From: Flavobacteriales bacterium ALC-1
GTDB taxonomy: Bacteria > Bacteroidota > Bacteroidia > Flavobacteriales > Flavobacteriaceae
NCBI GenBank assembly: GCA_000171875.1
Contig: ABHI01000001.1
Coordinates: forward strand, 507,001 to 571,000
Direction: 5' to 3'
DNA length: 64,000 bases
Positions 8,472 through 17,195 of this stretch are shown piece by piece (within the stretch, counting starts at the first letter, position 1; the number at the start of each line of letters is the position of its first letter). Below the pieces are notes generated by a model. The model was given only the letters and a program-made list of their open reading frames with translations. It ran no database searches and was not told where the DNA came from. The translations under genes and the position numbers were made by a program.

Positions 8472-9041
8472 CTATTTGTTAATACCCTCTATCAAGACTT
8501 CTGTCAGGTTATTTACCAAATCTTGAGTATTAAAATCCTCTTTTTTTGGCATCCATAAATATAATGAACGCAATGTAGTAAGCATAGAAAACATAATAAT
8601 CTCTGGGTTGCACTCTTTTATTTCTGATGCCAATATTCCACGTTTAATAATTTGAATACAATTATTTTCATAATGATCTCTTAACTGCATGTAATAATCT
8701 AATTTATCTTCGAGATGCATCCAATCATTATTTAGGGATGCCATTCCATTGGTATTATTTGCTGTTATATTAACATGCAAAGCCACTATGCTTTTTAATT
8801 TAGAAATATTAGATACTTCCGAATTGATTATTTTATCCATTCCATAAGTAAACTCTTCGGCAACAGAAATAATAATGGTCTTAAGTATATCTTGTTTAGA
8901 ATTAATATGATTATATAAACTAGCAGCTTTAATTCCTAAAGCCTTTGCCAAATCTCGCATGGTCACTGCACTATAACCTTTTTCCTTAAATAACTTAGCA
9001 GCTACTCTTATTATTTCTTCTTTTCTAGTTTCTTGTTTCAA
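8472..9041 (-). CDS. TetR/AcrR-family transcriptional regulator, probable phenylacetate operon repressor
   Basis: 189 residues. The N-terminal DNA-binding domain reads EIIRVAAKLFKEKGYSAVTM followed by RDLAKALGIKAASLYNHINS, the TetR helix-turn-helix with its recognition helix at about residues 33-47. The C-terminal ligand domain is variable, as usual. The gene lies directly upstream of paaE in the same direction, like the TetR-type PaaR regulators known from other bacteria. The likely ligand is phenylacetyl-CoA, but this is inferred from context only. Confidence 0.85.
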   Translation of the reverse strand: MKQETRKEEIIRVAAKLFKEKGYSAVTMRDLAKALGIKAASLYNHINSKQDILKTIIISVAEEFTYGMDKIINSEVSNISKLKSIVALHVNITANNTNGMASLNNDWMHLEDKLDYYMQLRDHYENNCIQIIKRGILASEIKECNPEIIMFSMLTTLRSLYLWMPKKEDFNTQDLVNNLTEVLIEGINK

Positions 9042-9088
9042 ACAATTATACTCTTTTATTATTCGTAAATTTAAGCAAAAAAGAAGCT

Positions 9089-9394
9089 ATGGGATTGTTA
9101 GATTTTATTTTTGGCGCGAAGAAGCGTCAAGTCGAAGATTACGTTAAAAATGGGGCCTTAATTTTGGATGTGAGAACACAACGCGAATGGGATGCTGGGC
9201 ATATTGAAAATTCAATTCATATTCCATTAAGTGAATTGAACAACAGAGTTGATGAAGTCAAAAAACTTAATAAACCAATTATCACATGCTGTGCAAGTGG
9301 TGTACGCTCTGCTAAAGCAGCAAAATTTTTAAATCTAAATAATATTGAAGCAACAAATGGTGGTGGCTGGATCAGTCTAAAAAGTAAACTATAG
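9089..9394 (+). CDS. single-domain rhodanese-like protein
   Basis: 101 residues, one rhodanese domain. LILDVRTQREWDAGHIENSIHIP is the conserved core, and the active-site loop CASGVRS provides the persulfide-forming cysteine, C68. Such small proteins carry sulfane sulfur in the cytoplasm; there is no signal peptide. It diverges from tetR, and its last six bases overlap the convergent DUF4230 gene. Confidence 0.9.
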   Translation: MGLLDFIFGAKKRQVEDYVKNGALILDVRTQREWDAGHIENSIHIPLSELNNRVDEVKKLNKPIITCCASGVRSAKAAKFLNLNNIEATNGGGWISLKSKL

Positions 9395-10003
9395 TTTTAA
9401 AGTTTGTAAAACTTCTAAAGATTCCACTGGTGTTTGATTATATTCTAAGGTCCAACCCAAAGAATTAGTCAGTATAAAGAATTTTGAGAGTTCACTAATC
9501 AATCGATTCTGCGCATTAGACTTTAAATCTGAAGCTTCAATCTTTTTCATGAGAGATGCATTAACTGTTTCTTTAATTTCATTGTAATCTTTGGCTTCAA
9601 ACTGGTTTAAGAAATCAGCTTGAATATCATAATATTCAAAATCTGGATTAATTTTGATTTCTTCCTCAGGGATAGTTAAAATCTCTAAAGTTTTGGTTTC
9701 CTGATTCACTTTATATTCAATTTGACTTAAATCATATCCTATGGTTACATCTGCATTTACAATAACTACAGCTTTCTTTTCAGCTTCTAATAAATCGCCA
9801 AATACTGCTTTAGAGTTTTTATAAGTAAACACTTCACTAAAATGACCTTCAGTAACAACTAACTTACCTACATTTTTTATTTGCTCTTGTATTAAAGCAG
9901 AGTTCTCTTGAAGCGTAATTTTCTCTTCTTGCTTATCTCCACAGTACTTAAAAGTGAATAGTACAGTTAAAGTAATAATGACGCCAAATAGTATTTTTCG
10001 CAT
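9389..10003 (-). CDS. DUF4230-family membrane-anchored protein
   Basis: 204 residues. The N-terminus MRKILFGVIITLTVLFTFKYC is one membrane segment; its Cys may be a lipobox, though a poor one. The body contains VGKLVVTEGHFSEVFTYKN and VIVNADVTIGYDL, the pattern of DUF4230, a family of unknown function common in Bacteroidota and Firmicutes. It converges on the rhodanese gene and probably has its own promoter. Confidence 0.75.
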   Translation of the reverse strand: MRKILFGVIITLTVLFTFKYCGDKQEEKITLQENSALIQEQIKNVGKLVVTEGHFSEVFTYKNSKAVFGDLLEAEKKAVVIVNADVTIGYDLSQIEYKVNQETKTLEILTIPEEEIKINPDFEYYDIQADFLNQFEAKDYNEIKETVNASLMKKIEASDLKSNAQNRLISELSKFFILTNSLGWTLEYNQTPVESLEVLQTLKL

Positions 10004-10071
10004 CCGTAAATTTAATGAAAATACCTTTCAAAGCACATTAAACAAAGGGTTTTTAAATCCTATTTTTTTGC

Positions 10072-10122
10072 TATACATCGTATTTCAAAGTGAATTATCC
10101 ATAAAAAATGCAAAACGTCTTA
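10072..10122 (+). promoter_or_regulatory. upstream block shared by the two secreted paralogues (copy 1)
   Basis: About 50 bases here align with 17237-17287 upstream of the paralogue. The most exact part is TGCAAAACGTCTTA (10109-10122) against TGCAAAACATCTTA (17269-17282). Both lie roughly 110 bases before their start codons. This could be a shared control site or simply the leftover of a gene duplication that included the promoter. Confidence 0.45.
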
Positions 10123-10229
10123 GATATTCTAAAACTCATTATTTAGTTTTTAACTTAGTCCTATAATATGCTAATATTCTTGTGTGAAAGCTGAATATTT
10201 AAACCCTCAAATTTTAAAAAGCTAATATT

Positions 10230-11000
10230 ATGATTAAATCCATTTCTACCCTACTAATTCTATTTTCGACCTTAATTATTAATGGCCAGAACGCCATATT
10301 GTTAAAAAACTTTAATCCCAAAGCTCAAGATCTTGAACACACATTAAATGCTACAAAAGACAGCTTAATATTAGGTTATGAAAAATCCATATTAAATGTT
10401 GAAATCTTCAATGAAGATTACGAAAAAAAGATTACAGTTGAGGATACAGAAACACAAATCTCTTTAAGTGATTTACCTGCAGGCAAGTTTGTTGTCCATG
10501 CAAAATTAGAAGATAAAATTATTGTTATGGGCATATTAAAACGCGAGCGTATCAATGACGCTGACAATTCTAATATGTTGTTAGATAAGGGTGATATTGC
10601 AGAAGGAAAAGGTATGATGTTAGATGAAAGTTTAAATCTAATAAAGAATTCTCCTAAGCAAAGTATAGAATTTATTTTAACACGTGGAAAACCCCATAAG
10701 CAAGCTACTAAAAAGCGAAAATTCTATTGGATATCATTTAAGATTAATAATGAAAGTGGTTCTGTTAGAACAATGCGATTAGCAGATCAGAAATCTGTTG
10801 ATAAACTTATCTCAAGGAATAAAAAAGAACACGCAAGCCCTTCGGGAAAAATAAATGAGCTAATTGTTTGGGAAGTTTATAATACCTCTAAATTTATGGA
10901 GCTGCAGATGTCTAATCCTGAATTTATTAAATCTATAACTTCAGAGTTTTTTAATGTTACACCTTACTACAAATCTGTAAATAGTTCAGAGAATATATAA
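10230..11000 (+). CDS. secreted protein of unknown function, paralogue of the protein at 17393-18286
   Basis: 256 residues. A signal peptide (about residues 1-19) ends near INGQ. The N-terminal domain contains SLILGYEKSILNVEIFNEDY and LSDLPAGKFVVHAKLEDK. This beta-strand pattern recalls the Por-type T9SS sorting domain, but at the wrong end of the protein. The C-terminal half (YWISFKINNESGSVRTMRLAD, then ELIVWEVYNTSKFMELQMSNP) aligns with the paralogue, including its closing NVTPYYK. No function is known. The upstream region is also duplicated (see 10072-10122). Confidence 0.7.
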   Translation: MIKSISTLLILFSTLIINGQNAILLKNFNPKAQDLEHTLNATKDSLILGYEKSILNVEIFNEDYEKKITVEDTETQISLSDLPAGKFVVHAKLEDKIIVMGILKRERINDADNSNMLLDKGDIAEGKGMMLDESLNLIKNSPKQSIEFILTRGKPHKQATKKRKFYWISFKINNESGSVRTMRLADQKSVDKLISRNKKEHASPSGKINELIVWEVYNTSKFMELQMSNPEFIKSITSEFFNVTPYYKSVNSSENI

Positions 11001-11105
11001 GTCATTTTATTGTAGTTTTTTGACTAAATAAATCATAAAAATTCCTCAAAGTAGAATCTGTTTTATTGTTTTAGCTAACTTAGTGCTACTAAGTAGCAAT
11101 TAATA

Positions 11106-11606
11106 ATGAAAACAACTTTAATAAAGCAGATACTTCTTTCTGTAATAACTAGCATCACCTTTTTAGCTTGCAAAAATACTCCTAATGTAGATTTTGATTT
11201 AGAAAAAGAGCAAATTTTAAAACTTCATAATGCACAACGCAATTATCACTTTAACAAAGATTCTATTGCATTTGCCAATCAGTTATCGGACCAGTTTATT
11301 TCTGTAAATAAAGGGAAGATTAGTTCTCCAAAACAAAGCGAAACTATTTCTAGATATCATGGTTATTTCTCTAGTGTAGAGTTTTTAAAATGGGATGATG
11401 TTTCTAAACCTATTATTAAATTCTCTGACGATGGCAGTATGGCTTACACCATAGTAGATAAAATTGTGACAGTAACTCATAAAGATGAAGAAGGAAATAC
11501 TGTAGAAGGAAAAACCCATTTTGCTTGGACCGCTATTTACAAAAAACACGGAAACGAATGGAAGATAGATTGTGTTACATCTACAAATAAACCCATTAAA
11601 GATTGA
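11106..11606 (+). CDS. NTF2/SnoaL-like (DUF4440-type) lipoprotein
   Basis: 166 residues. The N-terminus ends in the lipobox TFLAC (Cys22), so the protein is probably anchored to a membrane. The body has the layout of a small cone-shaped NTF2-like domain: EQILKLHNAQRNYHFNKDS, a middle YTIVDKIVTVTH strand and a C-terminal FAWTAIYKKHGNEWKIDCV. Most such proteins have no assigned activity. The stop codon overlaps the start of the next gene, so the two are likely cotranscribed. Confidence 0.7.
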   Translation: MKTTLIKQILLSVITSITFLACKNTPNVDFDLEKEQILKLHNAQRNYHFNKDSIAFANQLSDQFISVNKGKISSPKQSETISRYHGYFSSVEFLKWDDVSKPIIKFSDDGSMAYTIVDKIVTVTHKDEEGNTVEGKTHFAWTAIYKKHGNEWKIDCVTSTNKPIKD

Positions 11607-12229
11607 AAACTGCACGATATATATTATTCATTCTTATATACTTAAGCTGTGGTTCTCCTAAACCGCAAAAACTTGAAAAAACAACCCAAAAAGAAATAAC
11701 TATTTTATTTATAGGCAACAGTCTTACTTACACAAACAACCTGCCAGAACTTGTGAAAAAAGCCGCCAAAGAAAAAGAAATATCTATTAAAACAAAATTA
11801 ATAGCGTTCCCAAACTATGCAATATTAGACCACTGGAATGATGGCAATGTGCAAAAAGAAATAAAATCGAAGAACTATGATTTTGTAATTCTTCAGCAAG
11901 GTCCATCTTCCCAAACTTTTGGCAAGCAAATTCTTTTAGATTATGGCAAAAAATACAGTGCATTATGTAAAGAAAACACAGCAAAGCTTTGCTATTTTAT
12001 GGTTTGGCCTTCTCGGAGATATTACAGCACTTTTGACAAAGTGATTAAAAACCATAAAGAAGCCGCACTACAAAATGATGCAATTTTATTACCAGTGGGA
12101 GAAGTCTGGAAAACATATTTTGACACTAAGAACAACTTTGACTACTACTCGCCTGACGGCTTTCATCCATCTTTAATGGGAAGCCAAGTTGCTGCTAATG
12201 TTATTGTAGAATATTTATTCGAAAAATAA
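11603..12229 (+). CDS. SGNH/GDSL-hydrolase-like lipoprotein
   Basis: 208 residues from a TTG that overlaps the previous stop; no ATG gives the signal sequence. Lipobox LIYLSCG places Cys near residue 16. The SGNH block I motif is ILFIGNSLTYTNNLP, with the nucleophile Ser in GNSLT. Later blocks are FVILQQGPSS and SPDGFHPSLMGSQV, giving the Asp and His of the catalytic pair. The family includes esterases and carbohydrate deacetylases; the substrate is unknown. A related protein is encoded at 58161-58997. Confidence 0.78.
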   Translation: MKTARYILFILIYLSCGSPKPQKLEKTTQKEITILFIGNSLTYTNNLPELVKKAAKEKEISIKTKLIAFPNYAILDHWNDGNVQKEIKSKNYDFVILQQGPSSQTFGKQILLDYGKKYSALCKENTAKLCYFMVWPSRRYYSTFDKVIKNHKEAALQNDAILLPVGEVWKTYFDTKNNFDYYSPDGFHPSLMGSQVAANVIVEYLFEK

Positions 12230-12245
12230 ATTAATATCTTTATAC

Positions 12246-12593
12246 ATGGCTTACGATGAACATTTGGGAGATAGAATCCGTCAAATTTTAAAATCTAAAA
12301 CCGTTCCATTTCACGACAAAAAAATGATGGGAGGTTTGGTATTTATGGTCAATGATAAAATGTGCTGTGGCATACATATAGATAAAAAATTTGGAGACAG
12401 CTTGCTAATGGCAAAAATTGGTGTTGAAGCCTACGAGCAAGAAATACACAAAGAAGAGTGCTTACCTATGGACTTTACAGGACGACCAATGAAAGGCTAC
12501 ATTTTTGTAACACCAAAAGGTTTTGATATGGACGCTGATTTAGACTATTGGATAGATAAAGCTGTAGGTTATAATAAAACCCTAACCAAATGA
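12246..12593 (+). CDS. TfoX N-terminal domain protein
   Basis: 115 residues. DRIRQILKSKTVPFHDKKMMGGLVFMVNDKMCCGI is the characteristic start of the TfoX/Sxy N-terminal domain, closing with FTGRPMKGYIFVTPKGFD. The C-terminal TfoX domain is absent, as is common in Bacteroidota, so a role in competence should not be assumed. The stop overlaps the next start by four bases (ATGA). Confidence 0.82.
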   Translation: MAYDEHLGDRIRQILKSKTVPFHDKKMMGGLVFMVNDKMCCGIHIDKKFGDSLLMAKIGVEAYEQEIHKEECLPMDFTGRPMKGYIFVTPKGFDMDADLDYWIDKAVGYNKTLTK

Positions 12594-13030
12594 AACATAA
12601 AGGATTTATAGACATCAACCAGACATTAGACAAAGTTGCGGAGCTCTTTGCGGACCCAAGTAATCTAAAGGAGTACCAAGATGGATTTATTAGAAAAATT
12701 CATGTAAGCGGAGATAAAGGGCAAACCGGAGCTATTTCTAAAATGTTTTACAAGCATGGCAAAAACGAAATGGAACTTACCGAAACCATTACGAAAAACG
12801 ATTTACCACACACTTTTGAAGCCAGCTACTATCATATACACATGGACAATACCATGAAATGTAACTTTACAGCACTAAGCGACAATCAAACCCGTTACGA
12901 ATACGAGTATGAGTACACACGTATCAATTGGGTAATTCCAAGATTGATGGCAATATTGTTTCCGGGTATGTATAAAAAACCTGCAGAGAAATGGTTACGA
13001 CAGTTTAAGGCTTTTGCTGAGAAACAGTAA
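12590..13030 (+). CDS. SRPBCC-superfamily protein
   Basis: 146 residues with the START/Bet v1-like pattern: HKGFIDINQTLDKVAELFADP at the start, a central EMELTETITKNDLPHTFEA strand pair, and a long C-terminal helix AEKWLRQFKAFAEKQ. These proteins bind hydrophobic ligands or act as small cyclases; nothing here fixes the role. It is coupled to the TfoX-like gene by an ATGA overlap. Confidence 0.75.
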   Translation: MKHKGFIDINQTLDKVAELFADPSNLKEYQDGFIRKIHVSGDKGQTGAISKMFYKHGKNEMELTETITKNDLPHTFEASYYHIHMDNTMKCNFTALSDNQTRYEYEYEYTRINWVIPRLMAILFPGMYKKPAEKWLRQFKAFAEKQ

Positions 13031-13154
13031 ATATGTTACCCAACCCCTTTTTAAGTGGTTATATACAATACAAACAAAAAGTAATAATAAACCACCTAAT
13101 TAGGTTGTATATCAGCACAAAAAGCTGAAATTATACATACTAACGTTGGCAACA
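13031..13154. repeat. palindrome-rich intergenic segment ending in GTTGGCAACA
   Basis: The 284 bases between the SRPBCC gene and the frameshifted gene hold no ORF. Several inverted repeats are visible: GTGGTT 13055-13060 with AACCAC 13090-13095, ATATACAA 13061-13068 with TTGTATAT 13105-13112, and the palindrome CCTAATTAGG 13095-13104. The segment ends at GTTGGCAACA (13145-13154), which is repeated in inverted orientation at 13770-13779 on the far side of the next gene. Confidence 0.5.
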
Positions 13155-13314
13155 AGCTTGAAAAAAAGCGAACATAAAAGAAATAAAGAACAATTGGAAT
13201 TGAACGACTTCCAATACTAGGAATAACTAAAAATTAAAAACTAAAGGCAACCATTTAGAATGTATTTACGTCTTTATAATAAAGACACTTTTTAAACTAC
13301 AAAGACCAAACAAA

Positions 13315-13726
13315 ATGTTAGAAAATCCAAAGGTAAATACCAAAAATTAAACTTGCCGCATTGTGGGCTTCTGTAACTTTCTGTTATTTATATGGAGACT
13401 ACTTTGAACTTTACACACCAGGTAAAGTAAACAGCTTAATTACAGGTGAAAATGTTTTAGACAGTCCAACGAAATTATTAATAGCATCAATAATTTTGGC
13501 AATTTCTTCAATTATGGTTGGAGCGTCAATAATTCTTAAACCAAAAATAAACCGAATTCTAAATATTGTTTTTGGAACCTTGTTTACCCTAATGATGTTA
13601 CTTATAGGTGTAAATTCAATGACTGAGTGGTATAGTTTTTATGCTTTTCTAGCATTTTTAGAAAGTATTATTACTGCTTTAATCGTTTGGTACGCTTGGA
13701 AATGGCCAAAAGAAAAAACAATTTAA
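13315..13726 (+). pseudogene. DUF6326-like four-helix membrane protein, frameshifted
   Basis: The long frame begins only at TTG 13361 (MWASVTFCYLYGDYFELYTP), but an ATG at 13315 opens a good N-terminus, MLENPKVNTK, that hits a stop at 13348. Removing one A from the five-A run at 13342-13346 joins the two into MLENPKVNTKIKLAALWASV, the expected continuous opening. The whole span is 137 codons plus one base. The protein has about four membrane segments and a closing WYAWKWPKE. It is either a one-base frameshift mutation or a sequencing error in a short homopolymer. Function is unknown. Confidence 0.75.
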
Positions 13727-13769
13727 CTAGGTTTCAAGAAAAAATCACAATAAAAAGTCAAGGAGAGCC

Positions 13770-13881
13770 TGTTGCCAACAACGTGCATATTTAATTATTT
13801 TAGCAATTACCTACTTGGAAAATTCCTTTGGAATTTTCTCGTGTTCGTTTTTGTTTACTAAATTTAGTTGCTAAAACACGT
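13770..13881. repeat. nested palindrome (cassette-boundary or REP-like element)
   Basis: Three nested inverted repeats share one centre: ACGTG 13781-13785 with CACGT 13877-13881, TTTTAGCAA 13798-13806 with TTGCTAAAA 13868-13876, and GAAAATTCC 13818-13826 with GGAATTTTC 13830-13838 around a TTT loop. It is preceded by TGTTGCCAAC (13770-13779), the inverted copy of GTTGGCAACA at 13145-13154. Such an extended imperfect hairpin is unlike a simple terminator. Confidence 0.6.
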
Positions 13882-13913
13882 AACTAGCCAAGCACAAACA
13901 CCTTGATAGTAAT

Positions 13914-14357
13914 ATGAAACAAAAAGTATTAAAGAAAATAGAGTTAGATAGTTTTAATAATCGTATTGGACTTGAAATAGGGCTTGCAATTGTAAATTTA
14001 GCAAAGAAAAGAAATCAAAATGTAGCAGTTAAAATTGAAAGATTGAATCATTCCATTTTTCTTTTTGTTGACGACAATCTTCCTTCTGATAAGCACCTTT
14101 GGTTAAGAAGAAAAGCAAACGTGGCAAAACATTTTGAAGAGAGTTCTTTAAGTGTAAAAAATGATTTGGCTAAAGGAAATATGACATTAGGAAAAACTTT
14201 TGCTCTTGACGAAAAAGAATATCTAGCGAAAGGTGGTTCAATTCCAGTTTTCGTTAAAACCGCAGGAATGATAGCAATAATAACAGTTTCTGGATTACAC
14301 GACGAGGAAGATCATAAAATAATTATTGATGCCTTAAAAAGAAAGTACATTAAATAA
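13914..14357 (+). CDS. UPF0303 family (heme-degrading-domain-like) protein
   Basis: 147 residues. EIGLAIVNLAKKRNQNVAVKIE and the block WLRRKANVAKHFEESSL are typical of the UPF0303 / YBR137W family, related in fold to the GlcG/HbpS heme-binding proteins. The C-terminus GSIPVFVKTAGMIAIITVSG completes the domain. Cytoplasmic; function unproven. The next gene follows after three bases, so the pair probably forms an operon. Confidence 0.78.
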   Translation: MKQKVLKKIELDSFNNRIGLEIGLAIVNLAKKRNQNVAVKIERLNHSIFLFVDDNLPSDKHLWLRRKANVAKHFEESSLSVKNDLAKGNMTLGKTFALDEKEYLAKGGSIPVFVKTAGMIAIITVSGLHDEEDHKIIIDALKRKYIK

Positions 14358-14360
14358 AAT

Positions 14361-14750
14361 ATGAAAATTCAATATAAAAAGAGGCATCTAAACATAAATC
14401 TATTTTTTGGAATTGTATGGTTAATATTTGGGCTCTTGGGAATTTTCACCAAGGAAGAACTTTATTGGACTGACTATGGATGGCTAATCATTTCAATGTT
14501 ATATTTCACTATTTACTTCTATCAAAAACAGAATAAATACTTATCTATTGAAAATGGTATGCTTAAATTGAATAGCCCATTCGGAAAAAAAATAAAACTG
14601 ACCGAAATAAAACGAATTAAAAAGTTTGCTGGAGATTATATTATAAAAACTGACAAAACAGAATTGACCATAAGCACACAAATAATAGATCCAAATTCGC
14701 TAGTCGAATTAAATACGGAATTGGAAAAATTAAATTTACAATGGAATTAA
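14361..14750 (+). CDS. small membrane protein with PH-like C-terminal domain
   Basis: 129 residues. Two membrane segments (about residues 12-27 and 37-52) are followed by LSIENGMLKLNSPFGKKIKLTEIKRIKKF, a strand pattern like bacterial PH domains. No enzymatic motif is seen. Cotranscribed with the UPF0303 gene. Confidence 0.6.
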   Translation: MKIQYKKRHLNINLFFGIVWLIFGLLGIFTKEELYWTDYGWLIISMLYFTIYFYQKQNKYLSIENGMLKLNSPFGKKIKLTEIKRIKKFAGDYIIKTDKTELTISTQIIDPNSLVELNTELEKLNLQWN

Positions 14751-14811
14751 AAATCGCTTTACTGCTACTTTTATAATTAATTGCCTCTCAATTCTTTCTA
14801 AGAATCTAACC

Positions 14812-14819
14812 TATATTTG
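14812..14819 (+). promoter_or_regulatory. amidohydrolase gene promoter, -7 box
   Basis: TATATTTG matches the Bacteroidota consensus TAnnTTTG and lies 28 bases before the ATG at 14847, a normal leader length. A matching -33 element is not clear. Confidence 0.5.
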
Positions 14820-14846
14820 TAACTTAAAGCACTAAAACTAACCACA

Positions 14847-16568
14847 ATGAAATCAAAGTTTTCCTTTCTACTTTCAGCAATCATACTATGCTGTGTTTTT
14901 ACATGTTCTAATTCTAAACAAGACTATGCGACCATGCTTATCTATGGGGGTACAATTTACACAGTAGATTCAACCTCAGCAACTGTTGAAGCTGTAGCAA
15001 TAAAAAACAATAAAATCCTTTTTGTAGGAAGCTTAGAAGAAGCGGAAGCTTATAAAAACGAACAAACAGAGGTTATAGATTTAAAAGGGAAAACAATGAC
15101 TCCTGGCTTAATTGAAGGTCATGGTCATTTTATGGGATTAGGTTACAATGAGCTAAATCTAGACCTAATGAACACCACAAGCTATCAAGCTATTGTTGAT
15201 GCTGTAGCTGAACGTGTTAAAACAGCTAAACCTGGCGAATGGATTACAGGAAGAGGTTGGCATCAAAGTAAATGGGATAGTATGCCTGCAGAAATTGTTC
15301 ATGGATTTCAAACACATCATTTACTAAGTTCTATATCCCCAAATAACCCTGTTTATTTAAGACATGCTAGTGGGCACGCAGGCTTTGCTAACGCTAAAGC
15401 TATGGAAGTTGCTGGTTTACAAAGTTTAGTTTTAGATGGTATTAAAGAGTTTGATGTTGAAGGTGGTGAAGTTCTCGTAGATGCATCTGGAAGACCAACA
15501 GGTGTTTTTAATGAGCGTGCTCAAGGTTTAATTACGCAGCACATTCCAGAAAAAACACCAGAAACAGATATTAAAGCCTTTGAGCTTGCAGTTGAAGCCT
15601 GTCATAAAAATGGCATTACAAGTTTTCATGATGCAGGAATTGGTAAAGAGACCATTGATCATTTTAACAAAATGAAGTCAGAAGGCAAGATGAACACACG
15701 AATTTATGCCATGTTAACCGGATGGGACGAAAACTTGCTCAACGATTGGTATAAAAAAGGTATAATGGTAGATGAAGATCATCTGTTTACGATTAGATCT
15801 GTAAAATTAAACTGTGATGGAGCATTAGGTTCTAGAGGAGCGTGGCTTTTAGAACCTTATACAGATAGACCAGATCATTTTGGGCATGAAACCTTACCTA
15901 TGGATTTTGTAAAGAAAACAGCTTTAAATGGACTTCAAAATGGTTTTCAGGTGTGTGCTCATGCTATAGGTGATCGTGCTAACAGAGAAATTCTAGACCG
16001 TTATGAAGCAGCATTTAAAGAATTACCTGAATCAACCTCTAACCATAGATTTAGAATAGAACATGCGCAGCACTTACACCCTGATGATATTCCTCGCTTT
16101 GCAGAATTACAAGTTATACCAGCAATGCAAGCTGTACATATGTCTTCAGACAGACCTTGGGCAATTGATCGCTTAGGCGAAAAGCGCATAAAAGAAGGTG
16201 CTTATATGTGGCAAGATTTATTACAAAGTGGTGTTCCTATAGTTAATGGAACTGATGTCCCTGTTGAACCTTTAAACCCAATAGCTAGCTTTTATGCCAG
16301 TGTAAGCCGAAAAACTTTAAAAGGTATACCAGAAGGTGGTTATGAGCCAGAACAGAAAATGACCAGAGCACAGGCTTTAAAGTCATATACTTTAGATGCA
16401 GCTTATGGTGCTTTTGAAGAAGCTATTAAAGGATCAATAAGTGTTGGCAAGTTAGCTGATTTTACAATTTACAATCAAGATCTAATGACTGTTGCTGAAA
16501 ATAAACTTTTAGACACCAAAATTGTCATGACTATTTTTGATGGTAAAGTGGTGTATACGATGAAATAA
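14847..16568 (+). CDS. YtcJ-like amidohydrolase lipoprotein
   Basis: 573 residues. The signal sequence ends in the lipobox VFTCS. The metal-dependent hydrolase core is marked by MTPGLIEGHGHFMGLG (first metal-binding His pair), FHDAGIGKETIDHF, VCAHAIGDRANREIL, RIEHAQHL and the Asp in VNGTDVPVEPLNP. The C-terminal GKLADFTIYNQD is typical of amidohydrolase family 3 (YtcJ, N-substituted formamide deformylase). Probably hydrolyses an amide-type substrate in the periplasm or at the cell surface; the substrate is unknown. Confidence 0.88.
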   Translation: MKSKFSFLLSAIILCCVFTCSNSKQDYATMLIYGGTIYTVDSTSATVEAVAIKNNKILFVGSLEEAEAYKNEQTEVIDLKGKTMTPGLIEGHGHFMGLGYNELNLDLMNTTSYQAIVDAVAERVKTAKPGEWITGRGWHQSKWDSMPAEIVHGFQTHHLLSSISPNNPVYLRHASGHAGFANAKAMEVAGLQSLVLDGIKEFDVEGGEVLVDASGRPTGVFNERAQGLITQHIPEKTPETDIKAFELAVEACHKNGITSFHDAGIGKETIDHFNKMKSEGKMNTRIYAMLTGWDENLLNDWYKKGIMVDEDHLFTIRSVKLNCDGALGSRGAWLLEPYTDRPDHFGHETLPMDFVKKTALNGLQNGFQVCAHAIGDRANREILDRYEAAFKELPESTSNHRFRIEHAQHLHPDDIPRFAELQVIPAMQAVHMSSDRPWAIDRLGEKRIKEGAYMWQDLLQSGVPIVNGTDVPVEPLNPIASFYASVSRKTLKGIPEGGYEPEQKMTRAQALKSYTLDAAYGAFEEAIKGSISVGKLADFTIYNQDLMTVAENKLLDTKIVMTIFDGKVVYTMK

Positions 16569-16596
16569 TTATGATCTATTAAGTATACTAGCTATT

Positions 16597-17133
16597 ATGA
16601 TGGAGATTCAAATTAGAAAATTGCAACCCAACGAATCAAACTCATATAGAGCATTGAGGTTACAATGTCTAAAAAATTACCCAATGCATTTCACATCTAA
16701 TTACCTTGATGAACAAGCAAAGGAAAAGCTTTTTTTTCAAAATAACATAGAGCAATCTGACCAAAACAATTTTGTTATTGGTGCATTTAGGAATACTAAT
16801 TTAGTGGGTATTTCTGGATTTAATCGTTATGACAGTACTAAAATAGAACACAAAGGCAGAATCATTCAAGTATATGTAAACCCAGATTATCAAAGACAAC
16901 AGATTGGTTATAGGCTTATAAAATATACCATAGATGAAGCTTTTAAAATAAATGCTATAGAGCAAATAGAAATTGATGTTATAACAAGTAATTCTAATGC
17001 AGAAAAGCTATACAAAAAAATAGGTTTTACAGAATACGGCATTCAAAAGAATTTCATGAAAGTAAATAACACCTATTATGACCATAAAATGATGATGCTA
17101 TTTAAAAAGCAATATATAAATCATATTAATTAA
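16597..17133 (+). CDS. GNAT-family N-acetyltransferase
   Basis: 178 residues; two adjacent ATGs (16597 and 16600) both fit. The acetyl-CoA-binding motif A is VYVNPDYQRQQIGYRLIKYTI, preceded by the beta-bulge strand HKGRIIQ and followed by SNAEKLYKKIGFTEYG. The substrate cannot be deduced. A hairpin followed by a T run at 17196-17229 probably ends the transcript. Confidence 0.87.
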   Translation: MMEIQIRKLQPNESNSYRALRLQCLKNYPMHFTSNYLDEQAKEKLFFQNNIEQSDQNNFVIGAFRNTNLVGISGFNRYDSTKIEHKGRIIQVYVNPDYQRQQIGYRLIKYTIDEAFKINAIEQIEIDVITSNSNAEKLYKKIGFTEYGIQKNFMKVNNTYYDHKMMMLFKKQYINHIN

Positions 17134-17195
17134 ATAGAACAGCGTTAAACATAAGAAAACAGGGATTACTTTCATGTCTCTAAATCGCTGATCTT

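Noticed and set aside
12246..12593. Competence regulator TfoX
   Set aside because: Only the N-terminal domain is present and no other competence gene is near, so a role in DNA uptake is not supported.
13091..13112. Operator or terminator at the palindrome CCTAATTAGG
   Set aside because: No T run and no adjacent regulator; it is described only as part of the palindrome-rich boundary.
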